DNA of 28,843 bases from JANWJE01 sp044326545 (GCA_044326545.1 JBIRBM010000025.1:1-28843); one strand, 5' to 3'; counted from the first letter of the stretch, positions 16,385 through 25,487 are shown. Numbers and translations are program-made. The notes: generated from the letters alone by a model not told the origin.

Positions 16385-17290
16385 ATGGAGTTATCCAATC
16401 AGTTTTATCTTTACAGTCCTGATTTTAATTATCGAAGATTAGCGATAATTAAAAAAAATGAAAAAACCGGAAAATTTTCTGAGTTGAGCAAAACCCAGTT
16501 TAAAATGATGAATGCTTTCGACTTCATCGGTTGTATTCCTATTTGGGGAAATTGTAGTGGTTTAATCAGATTATCATTTGCTATTTTCGATTATTACAGG
16601 TTAGCAAATTGGAAACCATTAGAACAGACAAAACTTGAAGAGACTCCAATAGTAAAGAGTTCCAAATCAAAGGTGCTAGGATTTTCCTCACAACAATTGT
16701 CTGACACAGATATTAGGATGGCTCGCCTCTCTAAACTCGATTCCTTGCCTGCGTTATCCTCCGATGGTAGCAAGTGTGAAAAGCTCAACATTGAGACGAT
16801 CAAGAAAGATCCACTTCATTTAACGACTAGCCCATTACTAAAACATCACCCTTTTGATGAAATCAAAAAACAATACAGTAGGATCATTAAAAGAAATATC
16901 ACAATAGCCTTAATTGAGATGATCCCAGTAATTGGCTCAATCATGATGATTGCCTATAGAATTTTTCTATATAAAAACCAAGAAATTCAAATTCGCACAG
17001 ATTTGGAAAAAACGCCTATTTTAAACGAAGATCAAGACGTAACACCACCGCTGGCTCCAAAAGTTTCCTCACAATCATTAAAAAGACCTAAACAGCGCAT
17101 TGCTACTCTTAAGACGATCAATCACGAGCCATTGATCAATTTTGATGAGATTTTCAAAAACTCTGAAAAAAACATCAACAAGCGAATATTTGGTGAGATC
17201 AACTCTATTGTTGTTCATTACACAGACACTCAAGTGATGAGTAAACCGATGAAGAGCTACACGAATAGCTTAATAGGCGATTTGATATAA
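16385..17290 (+). CDS. hypothetical protein with two hydrophobic hairpin segments (Inc-like)
   Basis: I do not recognise a family for this 301-aa protein. It has two similar hydrophobic blocks, residues 41-70 (FDFIGCIPIWGN, then FAIFDYY) and 171-197 (LIEMIPVIGSIMMIAY). Each reads as a pair of short hydrophobic stretches with an I-P-x-x-G turn and each is preceded by a basic stretch. Between and after them are polar, Ser/Lys-rich regions. There is no cleavable signal peptide. Bilobed hydrophobic hairpins of this kind are the hallmark of chlamydial inclusion membrane proteins, so a type III-secreted membrane effector is possible, but this is inference. AAAGGAG 7 nt before ATG is a strong ribosome binding site. 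It interrupts the recC-lplT neighbourhood. Confidence 0.75.
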   Translation: MELSNQFYLYSPDFNYRRLAIIKKNEKTGKFSELSKTQFKMMNAFDFIGCIPIWGNCSGLIRLSFAIFDYYRLANWKPLEQTKLEETPIVKSSKSKVLGFSSQQLSDTDIRMARLSKLDSLPALSSDGSKCEKLNIETIKKDPLHLTTSPLLKHHPFDEIKKQYSRIIKRNITIALIEMIPVIGSIMMIAYRIFLYKNQEIQIRTDLEKTPILNEDQDVTPPLAPKVSSQSLKRPKQRIATLKTINHEPLINFDEIFKNSEKNINKRIFGEINSIVVHYTDTQVMSKPMKSYTNSLIGDLI

Positions 17291-17455
17291 ATCGAACACA
17301 TTGGGATAGCTTCTGCGCTGAGTGATAAAAATCACCGAAAAATTGTATCTGATGGAAGTTGGGGCATCCCTTCTTCCAAAAAAAATCTTGTAGCTAAAGA
17401 AGAAACACTTCATAATCTTGTTTTATTAAAATTAATTAATTTTATCTCAATTTGA

Positions 17456-17461
17456 GTATAA
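17456..17461 (+). promoter_or_regulatory. -10 box upstream of the LplT-acyltransferase gene
   Basis: A perfect TATAAT lies 18 nt before the ATG, preceded by an A/T-rich stretch with no good -35 box. The leader would be very short. Confidence 0.35.
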
Positions 17462-17479
17462 TCTTCAATAAGAGAGAGT

Positions 17480-19279
17480 ATGTCTTTTTCTTTTTCAAAT
17501 CGTTTTTCCTCCTTTACCTACTTGAATGTGACGCAGTTTTTGGGAGCGCTTAACGATAATATTTATAAACTTTTGATTGTCTATTTTTTTATCCAGTTAG
17601 AAGGGATTGAGCAAAGCCATCAGATTTTAGCGACCACCGGGGCAACTTTTGTCGTCCCTTTTTTGCTTTTTTCGGCCCTTTCCGGAACATTGGCAGATCG
17701 TTTTAGTAAGCGTGATATTATTGTCACAACAAAAATTTTAGAGCTCGTCATTATGGCAATTGCCGTTTGTGCTTTTGCTTTTCAAAGTAAAGCGGCCTCC
17801 TATTTTGTCCTTTTTCTTCTTGCAACTCAAAGTGCTATTTTTGGCCCCTCTAAATATGGGATAGTGCCTGAGCTTGTCTCGACGGAAAGAATTTCAAAAG
17901 CAAATGGCCTGATGACCTCTTTTACTTTTTTAGCCATTATTCTTGGAACCTTTCTGGCCTCTTTTTTGATTCAAATTACGGCACGCAACTTTATTATTTC
18001 TGCCATTTTTTGTACTTTTATTGCGCTTGTAGGGCTTGTTGCAAGCTTTGGAATTGAGCCCACCCCCCCCTCCGGTTCAAAGAAAAAAATTCAGATTTTC
18101 TTTTTAAAAGAAATTTATCACACCTTAAAAAACGCCCGAGAAGAGATCTCTCTTCTCCCTGCAATGTGCGGATCGGCCTATTTTCTCTTTGTTGGAGCTT
18201 TTGCGCAGTTGAACATCATTCCTTTTGCTGTTCAGTCACTAGGACTTTCAGACATTCAAGGGGGGTATCTCTTTTTTTTGACTGCTTTAGGGATAGGAAC
18301 TGGCGCTCTTATCGCAGGGAAAGTTTCGGGGCGAATTGTTGAGCTAGGCCTTGTCCCATTTGGAGCTTTAGGAATATCCATTTGCGCCTTTTTACTTGAT
18401 GGGTTTGCAACGAATCTTTATGTTGTCATTCCCGTTGTCACTCTGCTTGGAATATCGGGCGGGATTTTTGAAATTCCTCTTGATTCTTACATTCAGGTCG
18501 CGAGCCCTAAACAATCAAGAGGACAAATGGTGGCAGCCACTAACTTTATGAGTTTTGTGGGGGTTTTGTTTGCCTCTGCTCTGATCTATTTAAATTCTGA
18601 GGTGTTTGGATTGGAATCTGATAAGGGATTTAGCATGATCGGAATTTTGACTCTTGTTGTCATGGTTGCTTACACATTCCAATTTTTTGATTATCTCACT
18701 CGCTTTGTTGCCTCTATTTTATCTAAACTTCACTTTAACACTGTTTTTGCCGGGCAAGAGAACATTCCCGATTGCCCAGCCCTTTATGTGTGTACACACA
18801 CGGCATGGAATGATACTCTTCTTTTAATGGGATCGCAGCGTCGCCGGATGCGTTTCTTAATTCAAAATGAGCAAATCCATTCATCTGAATGGGTGAAAAG
18901 CCTTTACAAACTTCTTAGAGTTGTATTGATTCCCAATAAGGGCCCTCTAGTTGAAAATCAAGCGTGTCTTACAACAATTCAAAAAACCCTGAAAAAGGGA
19001 ATATCTGTCTGTATTTTCATTGAAAGCTGGGACATTTACACCGAAGTCGAAAAACTTCATCAGGCAGCCCCATTTCATCAAATATTGCAAGACGCTAATT
19101 ATCCCATTATTCCAGTGCGAATTGAAAAAGGGGTTAAACCCCTCACATTTCCTCTACTCAAACGGTTTTTCAGTCGATTTAAAGTCCCAGCTTCGGTTGA
19201 ATTCGGTAATATTGTGTATGGCGGGCATCCCTCCATCCTCGCAGCACCTCATGAGCATGATTTGTGTTTTGAGAAATAA
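17480..19279 (+). CDS. LplT-like MFS transporter fused to a PlsC-type acyltransferase
   Basis: The 599-aa protein has an MFS domain over about residues 10-400: the N-terminal TQFLGALNDNIYKLLI is typical of LplT lysophospholipid flippases, the loop-2 signature is GTLADRFSKRD, and about 12 membrane segments follow. Residues about 425-599 form a glycerolipid acyltransferase with H440-x4-D445 (HTAWND), FIESWD and PIIPVRIEKG. LplT flips lysophospholipid inward and the acyltransferase re-acylates it; the fusion would couple both steps at the inner membrane. The AMP-binding acyl-ACP synthetase domain found in Aas is absent. It corresponds by position to ygeD beside recBC in Chlamydia. A run of 8 C at 18063-18070 lies in the cytosolic loop coding region. 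Confidence 0.88.
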   Translation: MSFSFSNRFSSFTYLNVTQFLGALNDNIYKLLIVYFFIQLEGIEQSHQILATTGATFVVPFLLFSALSGTLADRFSKRDIIVTTKILELVIMAIAVCAFAFQSKAASYFVLFLLATQSAIFGPSKYGIVPELVSTERISKANGLMTSFTFLAIILGTFLASFLIQITARNFIISAIFCTFIALVGLVASFGIEPTPPSGSKKKIQIFFLKEIYHTLKNAREEISLLPAMCGSAYFLFVGAFAQLNIIPFAVQSLGLSDIQGGYLFFLTALGIGTGALIAGKVSGRIVELGLVPFGALGISICAFLLDGFATNLYVVIPVVTLLGISGGIFEIPLDSYIQVASPKQSRGQMVAATNFMSFVGVLFASALIYLNSEVFGLESDKGFSMIGILTLVVMVAYTFQFFDYLTRFVASILSKLHFNTVFAGQENIPDCPALYVCTHTAWNDTLLLMGSQRRRMRFLIQNEQIHSSEWVKSLYKLLRVVLIPNKGPLVENQACLTTIQKTLKKGISVCIFIESWDIYTEVEKLHQAAPFHQILQDANYPIIPVRIEKGVKPLTFPLLKRFFSRFKVPASVEFGNIVYGGHPSILAAPHEHDLCFEK

Positions 19280-19301
19280 AACCTGTTCAGACTCTTTCTT
19301 G

Positions 19302-19532
19302 TCACAGTTTTATTGATTCAGAAAGAATCGAAGATGTAGAAAACGAAATCGGGCACCGAACTCTTAATTGACCACCGATCTTAACATCAGAAGAGATGCA
19401 AAATGATGAACCGGTGATTTGCAGCATCACAAAAATGAGAACCCAATATCGGATTTTAACCTCTCGTCTTGCACAAGAGCGAGGGGTGCCTAACGTGAGG
19501 GACTTGTTGAATGCTCTGTGGGTCATACGCAA
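19302..19532 (-). CDS. possible small membrane or secreted protein (uncertain)
   Basis: An open frame of 76 codons lies antisense in the 331-bp gap between the acyltransferase gene and rpsT. It contains a basic stretch followed by a hydrophobic run YWVLIFVMLQITGSSFCI (residues about 29-46) and a tail of mixed residues, as in a short signal or anchor sequence. There is no good Shine-Dalgarno and no family that I recognise. Its start overlaps the region just upstream of the rpsT promoter. It may well be spurious; otherwise the gap holds only the rpsT promoter. Confidence 0.2.
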   Translation of the reverse strand: MRMTHRAFNKSLTLGTPRSCARREVKIRYWVLIFVMLQITGSSFCISSDVKIGGQLRVRCPISFSTSSILSESIKL

Positions 19533-19539
19533 GTATTCT

Positions 19540-19568
19540 TTGACGAATTAACTTTAATTTCTTATAAT
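19540..19568 (+). promoter_or_regulatory. strong sigma70-type promoter for rpsT
   Basis: TTGACG (19540-19545), an exact 17-bp spacer and TATAAT (19563-19568) form the best consensus promoter in the window, 43 nt before the rpsT start codon. Confidence 0.75.
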
Positions 19569-19610
19569 TAGCTCCTTCTTAAAGTTAAAGTTTTCAACCC
19601 TAGAGGAACA

Positions 19611-19904
19611 ATGGCAAAACAAGAAGAAAAAAAACAAAAAAAAATTAAACGTCCAACAGCTTTAAAGCGTGATTTGCAAAATGAAAAACGGCGATTAAAC
19701 AATAGAGTGTACAGATCTCGTGTTCGTACAGCAATCCGAGCCTTCCAAGAATCTATTGGAAAAGGTGATGAAGGCGTGACGACAGCCAAATTGAATGAAG
19801 CATATAGCATTTTAGATAAATGTGCAAAAAAAGGCGTGTTCAAAGTGAATAAAGTGAGCCGAACAAAATCACGTCTTGCCGCTCGCGCAGTTGCTAAAGC
19901 TTAA
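19611..19904 (+). CDS. rpsT: 30S ribosomal protein S20
   Basis: The 97-aa, Lys/Arg-rich protein has the S20 pattern: a basic N-terminus (KKQKKIKRPTALKRDLQNEK), NRVYRSRVRTAIRAF, the middle helix, and GVFKVNKVSRTKSRLAARA at the end. S20 binds 16S rRNA early in 30S assembly. AGAGGAAC just upstream of ATG is the ribosome binding site. It stands alone behind its own promoter and is followed by a strong hairpin. Confidence 0.98.
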   Translation: MAKQEEKKQKKIKRPTALKRDLQNEKRRLNNRVYRSRVRTAIRAFQESIGKGDEGVTTAKLNEAYSILDKCAKKGVFKVNKVSRTKSRLAARAVAKA

Positions 19905-19947
19905 CACATCAATTCATCTCTTAGGAACTAAGCATAGTGTTCCACCT

Positions 19948-19988
19948 CAATTATCTGATAAAGCTTTCGTCGCTTTATCAGATAATTG
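19948..19988. terminator. 17-bp perfect hairpin downstream of rpsT
   Basis: CAATTATCTGATAAAGC (19948-19964) pairs fully with 19972-19988 around a 7-nt loop (TTTCGTC). No U-tract follows, so it may be a 3'-end stabiliser or a non-canonical terminator for rpsT. Two further small stems follow: GAAAA/TTTTC near 20000-20018 and CGCACT/AGTGCG near 20028-20049. Confidence 0.6.
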
Positions 19989-20158
19989 ACTCGCCTTACG
20001 CACGAAAAAAGTTTTCGCGTCAACCCTAGCGCACTAATTTTCAGTGCGATAAAGGACGGCTAAATTAGGGTGCGTGCCATCGTGTAACCTCCACAGATGT
20101 TTGATAACGTTTTATGTTATTTCCATTCGAAATTCAATAAGGAATTAAACTTGCCCTC

Positions 20159-21844
20159 ATGAAGACCCTCCGCTATTACCTACTTATTTTGATAATCATT
20201 TTCCACCCTCTTGCTGCAGATGGGGTAAAACCTAACCTAACAGTGATGATTCCGATGCGTGACGGAGTGGAATTGCCCACTGACCTTTATCTGCCTTCTT
20301 CTGAGGCAAGGGCTCTTCCTTGCGTGTTGGTTCGAAGTCCTGCGGGCAGGCGTTTTCATATTGAAGAAATTGTGAAGCTTGCTCAAGAGGGTTATGTTGT
20401 CGCTATTCAAGAAACAAGAAGCTTTTTGGATCTTGAAGGCAAAACGTTTCCGTTTATTTCTGACGGGTGGGGAAAGCTTCAGGATGGTTACGATAGCGTT
20501 GAATGGCTGGCTGCTAGTCCTTATACAAACGGAAAGATCGGGACGTGGGGGCCATCTGCTTTGGGGATCACTCAATTATTAATGGCTCCATCCAGTCCTC
20601 CTCACCTCACGTGTCAATACATTATTTTTGCTGCAGCAAGTCTTTATCACCATGGTTTATTTCCGGGAGGCCAGCTCCTTAAAAATCAAGCAGAAGGATG
20701 GCTTGGATATTATGCCAGAGATTCTGGCGTGCAAAGCTATGTCTGTCAGCGTCCTTTTTATAATGAATTTTGGAAGCAGCTCAATACGTTAGATGTGCCC
20801 CATCGTGTGCAGGCCCCTGCCATTCATATTGGAGGTTGGTACGATACATTTCTACAGGGAACTTTGAGTGCCTTTACCTCTCGTCAATTTGATGGAGGAG
20901 AGGGGGCTCGGGGTAAACAAAAATTAGTCATTGGCCCTTGGACCCATTTTTGGCCTCAATCACTCCATTTTGGTGATTTTACCCTCCCTCAAGCCGGGTT
21001 ACAGCCTCCTATTGATATTTCTCCTAAAAAATGGTTTGATTACTATTTAAAAGGGGTGCCTAATCAAATTGAAAAGATCCCTGCTGTTACCTATTTTGTG
21101 ATGGGCCCTTTTGATGGAACCCCTTCGAGTGGAAATGAATGGCGCACATCTGACGTTTGGCCCATTCCTGCAAGGATGACATCTTACCACCTAACGCCTG
21201 ATTTTAAGCTTAAAACAATGCCTGCCTCTGAAGGAAAAGCGTCTTATGAATATCATCCAAATCAGGTGATCCCGACGAGCGGTGGACGGAATCTTTTTTT
21301 GGAGTCGGGCCCAAAAGATCAAGCAAGTATTGAGAAGCGTCAAGATATGTTGGTGTTTACATCTGATCAATTAGATCAAGATGTCGAGGTGACGGGATCG
21401 ATCATGGCAACCCTCTATTTTCAAACAGATCAAAAAGATACCGACATTGTTCTGCGTTTATGTGATGTTTATCCCGATGGCAGAAGTATTCTGATTTCAG
21501 AAGGGGGCTGTCGCCTAGGGGTGATGTGTTATGAACAAAATCAAGGAGTCTGTGTCCAATCAGGCAAAGTGTATGAAGTAAAAGTCGATTTATGGGCGAC
21601 CAGCATGGTGTTTGCAAAGGGGCATTCCATCCGTTTATCTGTGAGCAGCTCCAATTATCCCCGTTGTGAAAAGAATATGAATACCGGATTTATTGGGAGC
21701 AACACAGGAAAATTGGCTGCTGCTCGCAATACTCTATTCATGGGAGGGGATTATCCTTCACATTTGCAATTACCTATTGTGAGACATCAACCGCCTGAAG
21801 AAGCAGCCATAGAGAAAAGTGAAGAACCCGTTCAAATCCTCTAA
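20159..21844 (+). CDS. CocE/NonD-family serine hydrolase, probably exported
   Basis: The 561-aa protein begins with a signal-peptide-like segment (KTLRYYLLILIIIFHPLAADG). The alpha/beta-hydrolase part has the CocE/X-Pro dipeptidyl-peptidase (S15) layout: MRDGVELPTDLYLP at the start, the RGxG-like acidic block DGWGKLQDGYDSVEWLA, nucleophile S133 in GPSALG, acid D229 in GGWYDTF and H263 in GPWTHFW. The C-terminal jelly-roll contains DVEVTGSIMATLYFQTDQKD and the closing SSNYPRCEKNMNTG. Such enzymes cleave esters, amides or Xaa-Pro dipeptides; the substrate cannot be told. A 21-nt gap to the PBP2 gene suggests an operon. AAGGAA lies about 14 nt before ATG, a long spacing, but no nearer start exists. 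Confidence 0.88.
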   Translation: MKTLRYYLLILIIIFHPLAADGVKPNLTVMIPMRDGVELPTDLYLPSSEARALPCVLVRSPAGRRFHIEEIVKLAQEGYVVAIQETRSFLDLEGKTFPFISDGWGKLQDGYDSVEWLAASPYTNGKIGTWGPSALGITQLLMAPSSPPHLTCQYIIFAAASLYHHGLFPGGQLLKNQAEGWLGYYARDSGVQSYVCQRPFYNEFWKQLNTLDVPHRVQAPAIHIGGWYDTFLQGTLSAFTSRQFDGGEGARGKQKLVIGPWTHFWPQSLHFGDFTLPQAGLQPPIDISPKKWFDYYLKGVPNQIEKIPAVTYFVMGPFDGTPSSGNEWRTSDVWPIPARMTSYHLTPDFKLKTMPASEGKASYEYHPNQVIPTSGGRNLFLESGPKDQASIEKRQDMLVFTSDQLDQDVEVTGSIMATLYFQTDQKDTDIVLRLCDVYPDGRSILISEGGCRLGVMCYEQNQGVCVQSGKVYEVKVDLWATSMVFAKGHSIRLSVSSSNYPRCEKNMNTGFIGSNTGKLAAARNTLFMGGDYPSHLQLPIVRHQPPEEAAIEKSEEPVQIL

Positions 21845-21865
21845 AACGGTAGTTTAAGGAATAGC

Positions 21866-24800
21866 ATGGCCCTTTCGTCTCGCCGTAGAAAACGGATAGA
21901 TTTTCAGCATCACGATATTCCAACTAAAGCCAATCGAATTTTGTATTTTATCTTGATTGCCCTCCTGCTGATTGTGATTCGGATGTGGCATTTGTCTGTG
22001 ATTCAATATGATCAAAGGTTAGAAGACTCTCAAAAGCCTCAGCGGAAAACTGTGATTGAACCGGCTGTAAGGGCGACAATTCGCGATCGTTTCAATTTAC
22101 CCCTAGCGATCAATAAAGTGGGGTATCAAGCGACAATCCTCTATTCTCAATTAAAGAATATTCCCGCCGTAATATGGGAAAAAGATGCTCAAGGAAATCG
22201 AATCAAGATTTTTAAACGCAAAGAATATATTCATCAACTTTCACAGCTTTTGGCAAAAGAGCTGAGGATAGAAGCTGAGAGGGTTGAAGATCTTATTTAC
22301 GCTAAAGCCTCTTACTACTCCCAAGTTCCCTTTGTCATTAAAGAAGATGTGACTGAAAAAGAGTATTATCGTTTAAAGGGGTTGGAAAAAGATTGGCCGG
22401 GATTGCATGTCCGGGAATTGCCAAAAAGATACTACCCAAAAGGACGAGTGGCGGCTGATATCATTGGGTATATGGGGGCGATTAATCGCAGTCAGTATGA
22501 AAAAATTTTACATGAAATGAAAGCGCTGGATCATTTCATTCGCGCTCGTGAAAATGGCGAGGAGGTAGAGGGGCTTTGCGGAATCGAAGATGCTCATCAA
22601 GCTCGCCGGCGGCTCAGAGATTTGGAGGCTAAAGCTTACACGATTCACGATTATGTAGGTAAGACAGGAATTGAGGGTGTTTATGAGGAGCTTTTGCGTG
22701 GTTTTTATGGAAAAAAAAGTTTTTATGTCGATTCCAAAGGTAATTATTTGCGCGAACTTCCCGGAGGACACCCTCCTTTAACCGGGCATCGGATTTTATT
22801 GACCCTCTCGAGTGAATTGCAAGAATATGCGGAGCAGCTGCTGGCGCAAAACGAGGAATTGAGAATTGTCAGAAAATCTCGTTTGGGACCGACGAAGAAA
22901 ACGGTTATTGCAGATAAGAAGCCTTGGATAAAAGGAGGGGCCATTATTGCGTTGGAACCCTCGACAGGAGATATTTTAGCCATGGCCTCTTACCCTCGAT
23001 TTGACCCAAACGATTTTATTTTAACGGGAAGTAAGGAAGAGGAGAAAGAGAAAAAAAAGAGAATTCATCGATGGTTTGAAAATGAGATCTACTTGGCTGA
23101 GTTATGGAATCAACAGCAGCCTTTAACGCGAGAGCGTTATCATACAGAAAAAGAATCTTTTTACGATGAAGAGCATCTGCTGACATGGAGTCGTTATCTC
23201 AATTTTATCTTGCCGGTTGAGGGGCCTCTTAGGGAGGCCGGTGAGAAATTAAAAACCGTGGGGCAAGCGATTGATCTTCAGCGAAGTGCTGATCTGTTGC
23301 TCAATCTGTTTCCCGAATACGACCTCTATACAATTTTGAATCATCTCTATATTGGAGAGGGGCATGAACCTTATCGAGAATTGCTTAAAGGGGAAAAGAA
23401 ACAAAAAATCCTTGCCCAATTCGAGTCGAAGCAAGAGGTTCTTTATCGCGCTAAAACAGACCTTGATCCCTATTTCAATGATTTGCCGCAAAACTATAAT
23501 AAGGTGCTGCTCGTCGATTTAAGTCGTTTGGCAGTCGCTGAAGAGAGGTTCTCTCCTCTTCTTTTAGAAAAAGTAAGCAAAGAAAGCCTAGAGAATACGC
23601 ATGATCTTATCGGAGCATTAGTCACCGTGACGGCTCTTGTTAAAGAGCGAGCTAAAGAGCTTTATCACACAATAGATTTTAAAAATTGGAGAAAGAGGGA
23701 AGAAAAAACATTTTTAAAAAATAAGAGGATGGAGGAGAAGTTAGCAAAAGCTTATCCAAAACCCTATATTGATTATTTAGACAAGAAAGAAAGTGTTGAT
23801 TTTCAAGCGTTTTGGTCTGATTATTCATGGGATTTTATTTATGCATTCCTACAGGGAAAAATCGATTCTCACAATCGAACCTCCCCTTTAGTGGAAGATT
23901 TATCCCCCTATTTTCATGCGTTCTTGCAATGGCATCAAGAGATTCAAGCGGGTGTCAATAATGATAAATGGAAAAAGGAATACAAGTGTTTGCAAGCCTC
24001 TTTAAATGAAATGCCGCGAGAATTAGCAATTGAGTATTTACAAACAATGCGTCCGTATGAACAGCTCACACGCCCATTGCTTGGGCGCTATCGTTTTCGT
24101 CCGGGAGAAAAACTACTCGAAAAGCATCTTGCGAGTGCTTTTTACCCTCTTTACGGTTATGGCTACGGACGGTCGCATGCTTACCGTCAATCCACAATCC
24201 AAGGCTCTCTTTTTAAATTAGTCACGGCCTACGAGGCGATTGTCCAACGTTATCAACAATTGGGAAGAAGGGTGATTTCGCCTCAAGACCTTAACCCTTT
24301 AGTTATTGTGGATGAAGTATTTGATGATGCTAATGTCCGCTATGTTGGATATACCCAAGAAGGCAAACCGATCCCTCAGCTTTATAAAGGAGGACGTTTA
24401 CCAAGAAGTCTTGCGCATAAAAAAAGAGAGCGGGTCGACCTTTTAAAGGCGCTTGAGATTTCGAGCAATCCCTATTTTGCCTTATTAGCAGGGGAGTGTA
24501 TGGAATCTCCTGATGATTTATCAAAAGCTGCCGCTCTTTTTTCGTATGGGGCTCGGACGGGAATAGGATTGCCAGGGGAGATACCGGGAAAGGTTCCGCA
24601 AGATTTAGCGACGAATCGGACGGGCCTCTATGCGACGGCAATTGGCCAACACTCTATGGTTGTAACCCCTCTGCAAACTGCAGTGATGCTTGCGGCAATT
24701 GCAAACGGAGGAAAGGTCTTGCGGCCTAAAATTGTGAAATTGACGGCAGGATATCAACCTAATCAAAGAGAGGATCAAATCATCTGCCCCCCTAAATTTC

Positions 24801-25354
24801 CTTATCAGCATTCTCTGTTATTGGCGGGGATTGATTTTCCTTTATTTTCTGCTGTTTCTCATACCAATCAAGAAAATTTTGTTAAGGCGGTTCCAACAGA
24901 AGTGCGCCGAGAAATATTTATGCCTGAGGTGATTCGGCAGATTTTGCTCACAGGATTGCAAATGGTCACTAGGCGAGCGCATCAAGAGGGGGTGATGAGT
25001 TTAGGGCGTTTATATAAACAATATCCTGAGGCGATTCGTTGTTTTACCGAATTAAAGGATGAAGTGTTGGGAAAAACCAGTACGTCAGAATCTGTTGAGA
25101 GCATCGATTTAGACTTGCAGGATGGAACGAATATCTATACGCATGTCTGGTTTGGCAGTATTGGATTTGAAGCTCAATCGAAAGATAAAAAAAGGGCGGT
25201 CCTCCTTTTGAAAGATGAGTTTGGGCAGCCGGAGCTTGTTGTCGTTGTCTATTTGCGTTATGGAGGCTATGGAAAAGAGGCAGCTCCCTTGGCTGCTCAA
25301 ATTGTGAAAAAGTGGCGCGAGATTAAGCTAAAGCATGAAAAAAATGGAAATTAA
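21866..25354 (+). CDS. mrdA: penicillin-binding protein 2, chlamydial giant form
   Basis: The 1162-aa protein has an N-terminal anchor (RILYFILIALLLIVIRMWHL), a PBP dimerisation domain (VIEPAVRATIRDRFNLPLAI, YPKGRVAADIIGYMGAIN, GKTGIEGVYEELLRG) and a class B transpeptidase domain. Active-site motifs are S781-L-F-K784, S866-S-N868 and K1070-T-S instead of KTG. Between the start of the transpeptidase domain (GGAIIALEPSTGDILAMASYP, about residue 354) and SxxK lie about 400 extra residues, mostly charged and helical; E. coli PBP2 has about 60 there. Large PBP2 is known in Chlamydia, which divide with MreB, PBP2 and PBP3 without FtsZ. AAGGA precedes the ATG by 5 nt. Confidence 0.93.
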   Translation: MALSSRRRKRIDFQHHDIPTKANRILYFILIALLLIVIRMWHLSVIQYDQRLEDSQKPQRKTVIEPAVRATIRDRFNLPLAINKVGYQATILYSQLKNIPAVIWEKDAQGNRIKIFKRKEYIHQLSQLLAKELRIEAERVEDLIYAKASYYSQVPFVIKEDVTEKEYYRLKGLEKDWPGLHVRELPKRYYPKGRVAADIIGYMGAINRSQYEKILHEMKALDHFIRARENGEEVEGLCGIEDAHQARRRLRDLEAKAYTIHDYVGKTGIEGVYEELLRGFYGKKSFYVDSKGNYLRELPGGHPPLTGHRILLTLSSELQEYAEQLLAQNEELRIVRKSRLGPTKKTVIADKKPWIKGGAIIALEPSTGDILAMASYPRFDPNDFILTGSKEEEKEKKKRIHRWFENEIYLAELWNQQQPLTRERYHTEKESFYDEEHLLTWSRYLNFILPVEGPLREAGEKLKTVGQAIDLQRSADLLLNLFPEYDLYTILNHLYIGEGHEPYRELLKGEKKQKILAQFESKQEVLYRAKTDLDPYFNDLPQNYNKVLLVDLSRLAVAEERFSPLLLEKVSKESLENTHDLIGALVTVTALVKERAKELYHTIDFKNWRKREEKTFLKNKRMEEKLAKAYPKPYIDYLDKKESVDFQAFWSDYSWDFIYAFLQGKIDSHNRTSPLVEDLSPYFHAFLQWHQEIQAGVNNDKWKKEYKCLQASLNEMPRELAIEYLQTMRPYEQLTRPLLGRYRFRPGEKLLEKHLASAFYPLYGYGYGRSHAYRQSTIQGSLFKLVTAYEAIVQRYQQLGRRVISPQDLNPLVIVDEVFDDANVRYVGYTQEGKPIPQLYKGGRLPRSLAHKKRERVDLLKALEISSNPYFALLAGECMESPDDLSKAAALFSYGARTGIGLPGEIPGKVPQDLATNRTGLYATAIGQHSMVVTPLQTAVMLAAIANGGKVLRPKIVKLTAGYQPNQREDQIICPPKFPYQHSLLLAGIDFPLFSAVSHTNQENFVKAVPTEVRREIFMPEVIRQILLTGLQMVTRRAHQEGVMSLGRLYKQYPEAIRCFTELKDEVLGKTSTSESVESIDLDLQDGTNIYTHVWFGSIGFEAQSKDKKRAVLLLKDEFGQPELVVVVYLRYGGYGKEAAPLAAQIVKKWREIKLKHEKNGN

Positions 25355-25363
25355 AATTTCCTG

Positions 25364-25392
25364 TTGCAAAAAAAAACAGGTTGTATCATAAT
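25364..25392 (+). promoter_or_regulatory. promoter for the tRNA-Gly/rpsB/tsf unit
   Basis: TTGCAA (25364-25369), 17 bp and CATAAT (25387-25392) stand 24 nt before the tRNA. Overlapping it, CCTGTT...AACAGG (25360-25380) can form a weak stem. Confidence 0.55.
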
Positions 25393-25416
25393 GCCTAATA
25401 TCAGCACATTTCTTTT

Positions 25417-25487
25417 GCGCCTGTAGTTCAATGGTAGAACAGTAGCCTTCCAAGCTACGAGTGTCAGTTCGATTCTGACTAGGCGCT
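25417..25487 (+). tRNA. tRNA-Gly (anticodon TCC)
   Basis: A full cloverleaf is visible: acceptor GCGCCTG/TAGGCGC (one G-U), D-arm GTTC...GAAC, anticodon stem GTAGC/GCTAC with loop CTTCCAA (anticodon TCC), and T-arm GTCAG-TTCGATT-CTGAC. The discriminator is T; CCA is not encoded. It lies 88 nt before the rpsB ATG and probably shares its transcript. Confidence 0.97.
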
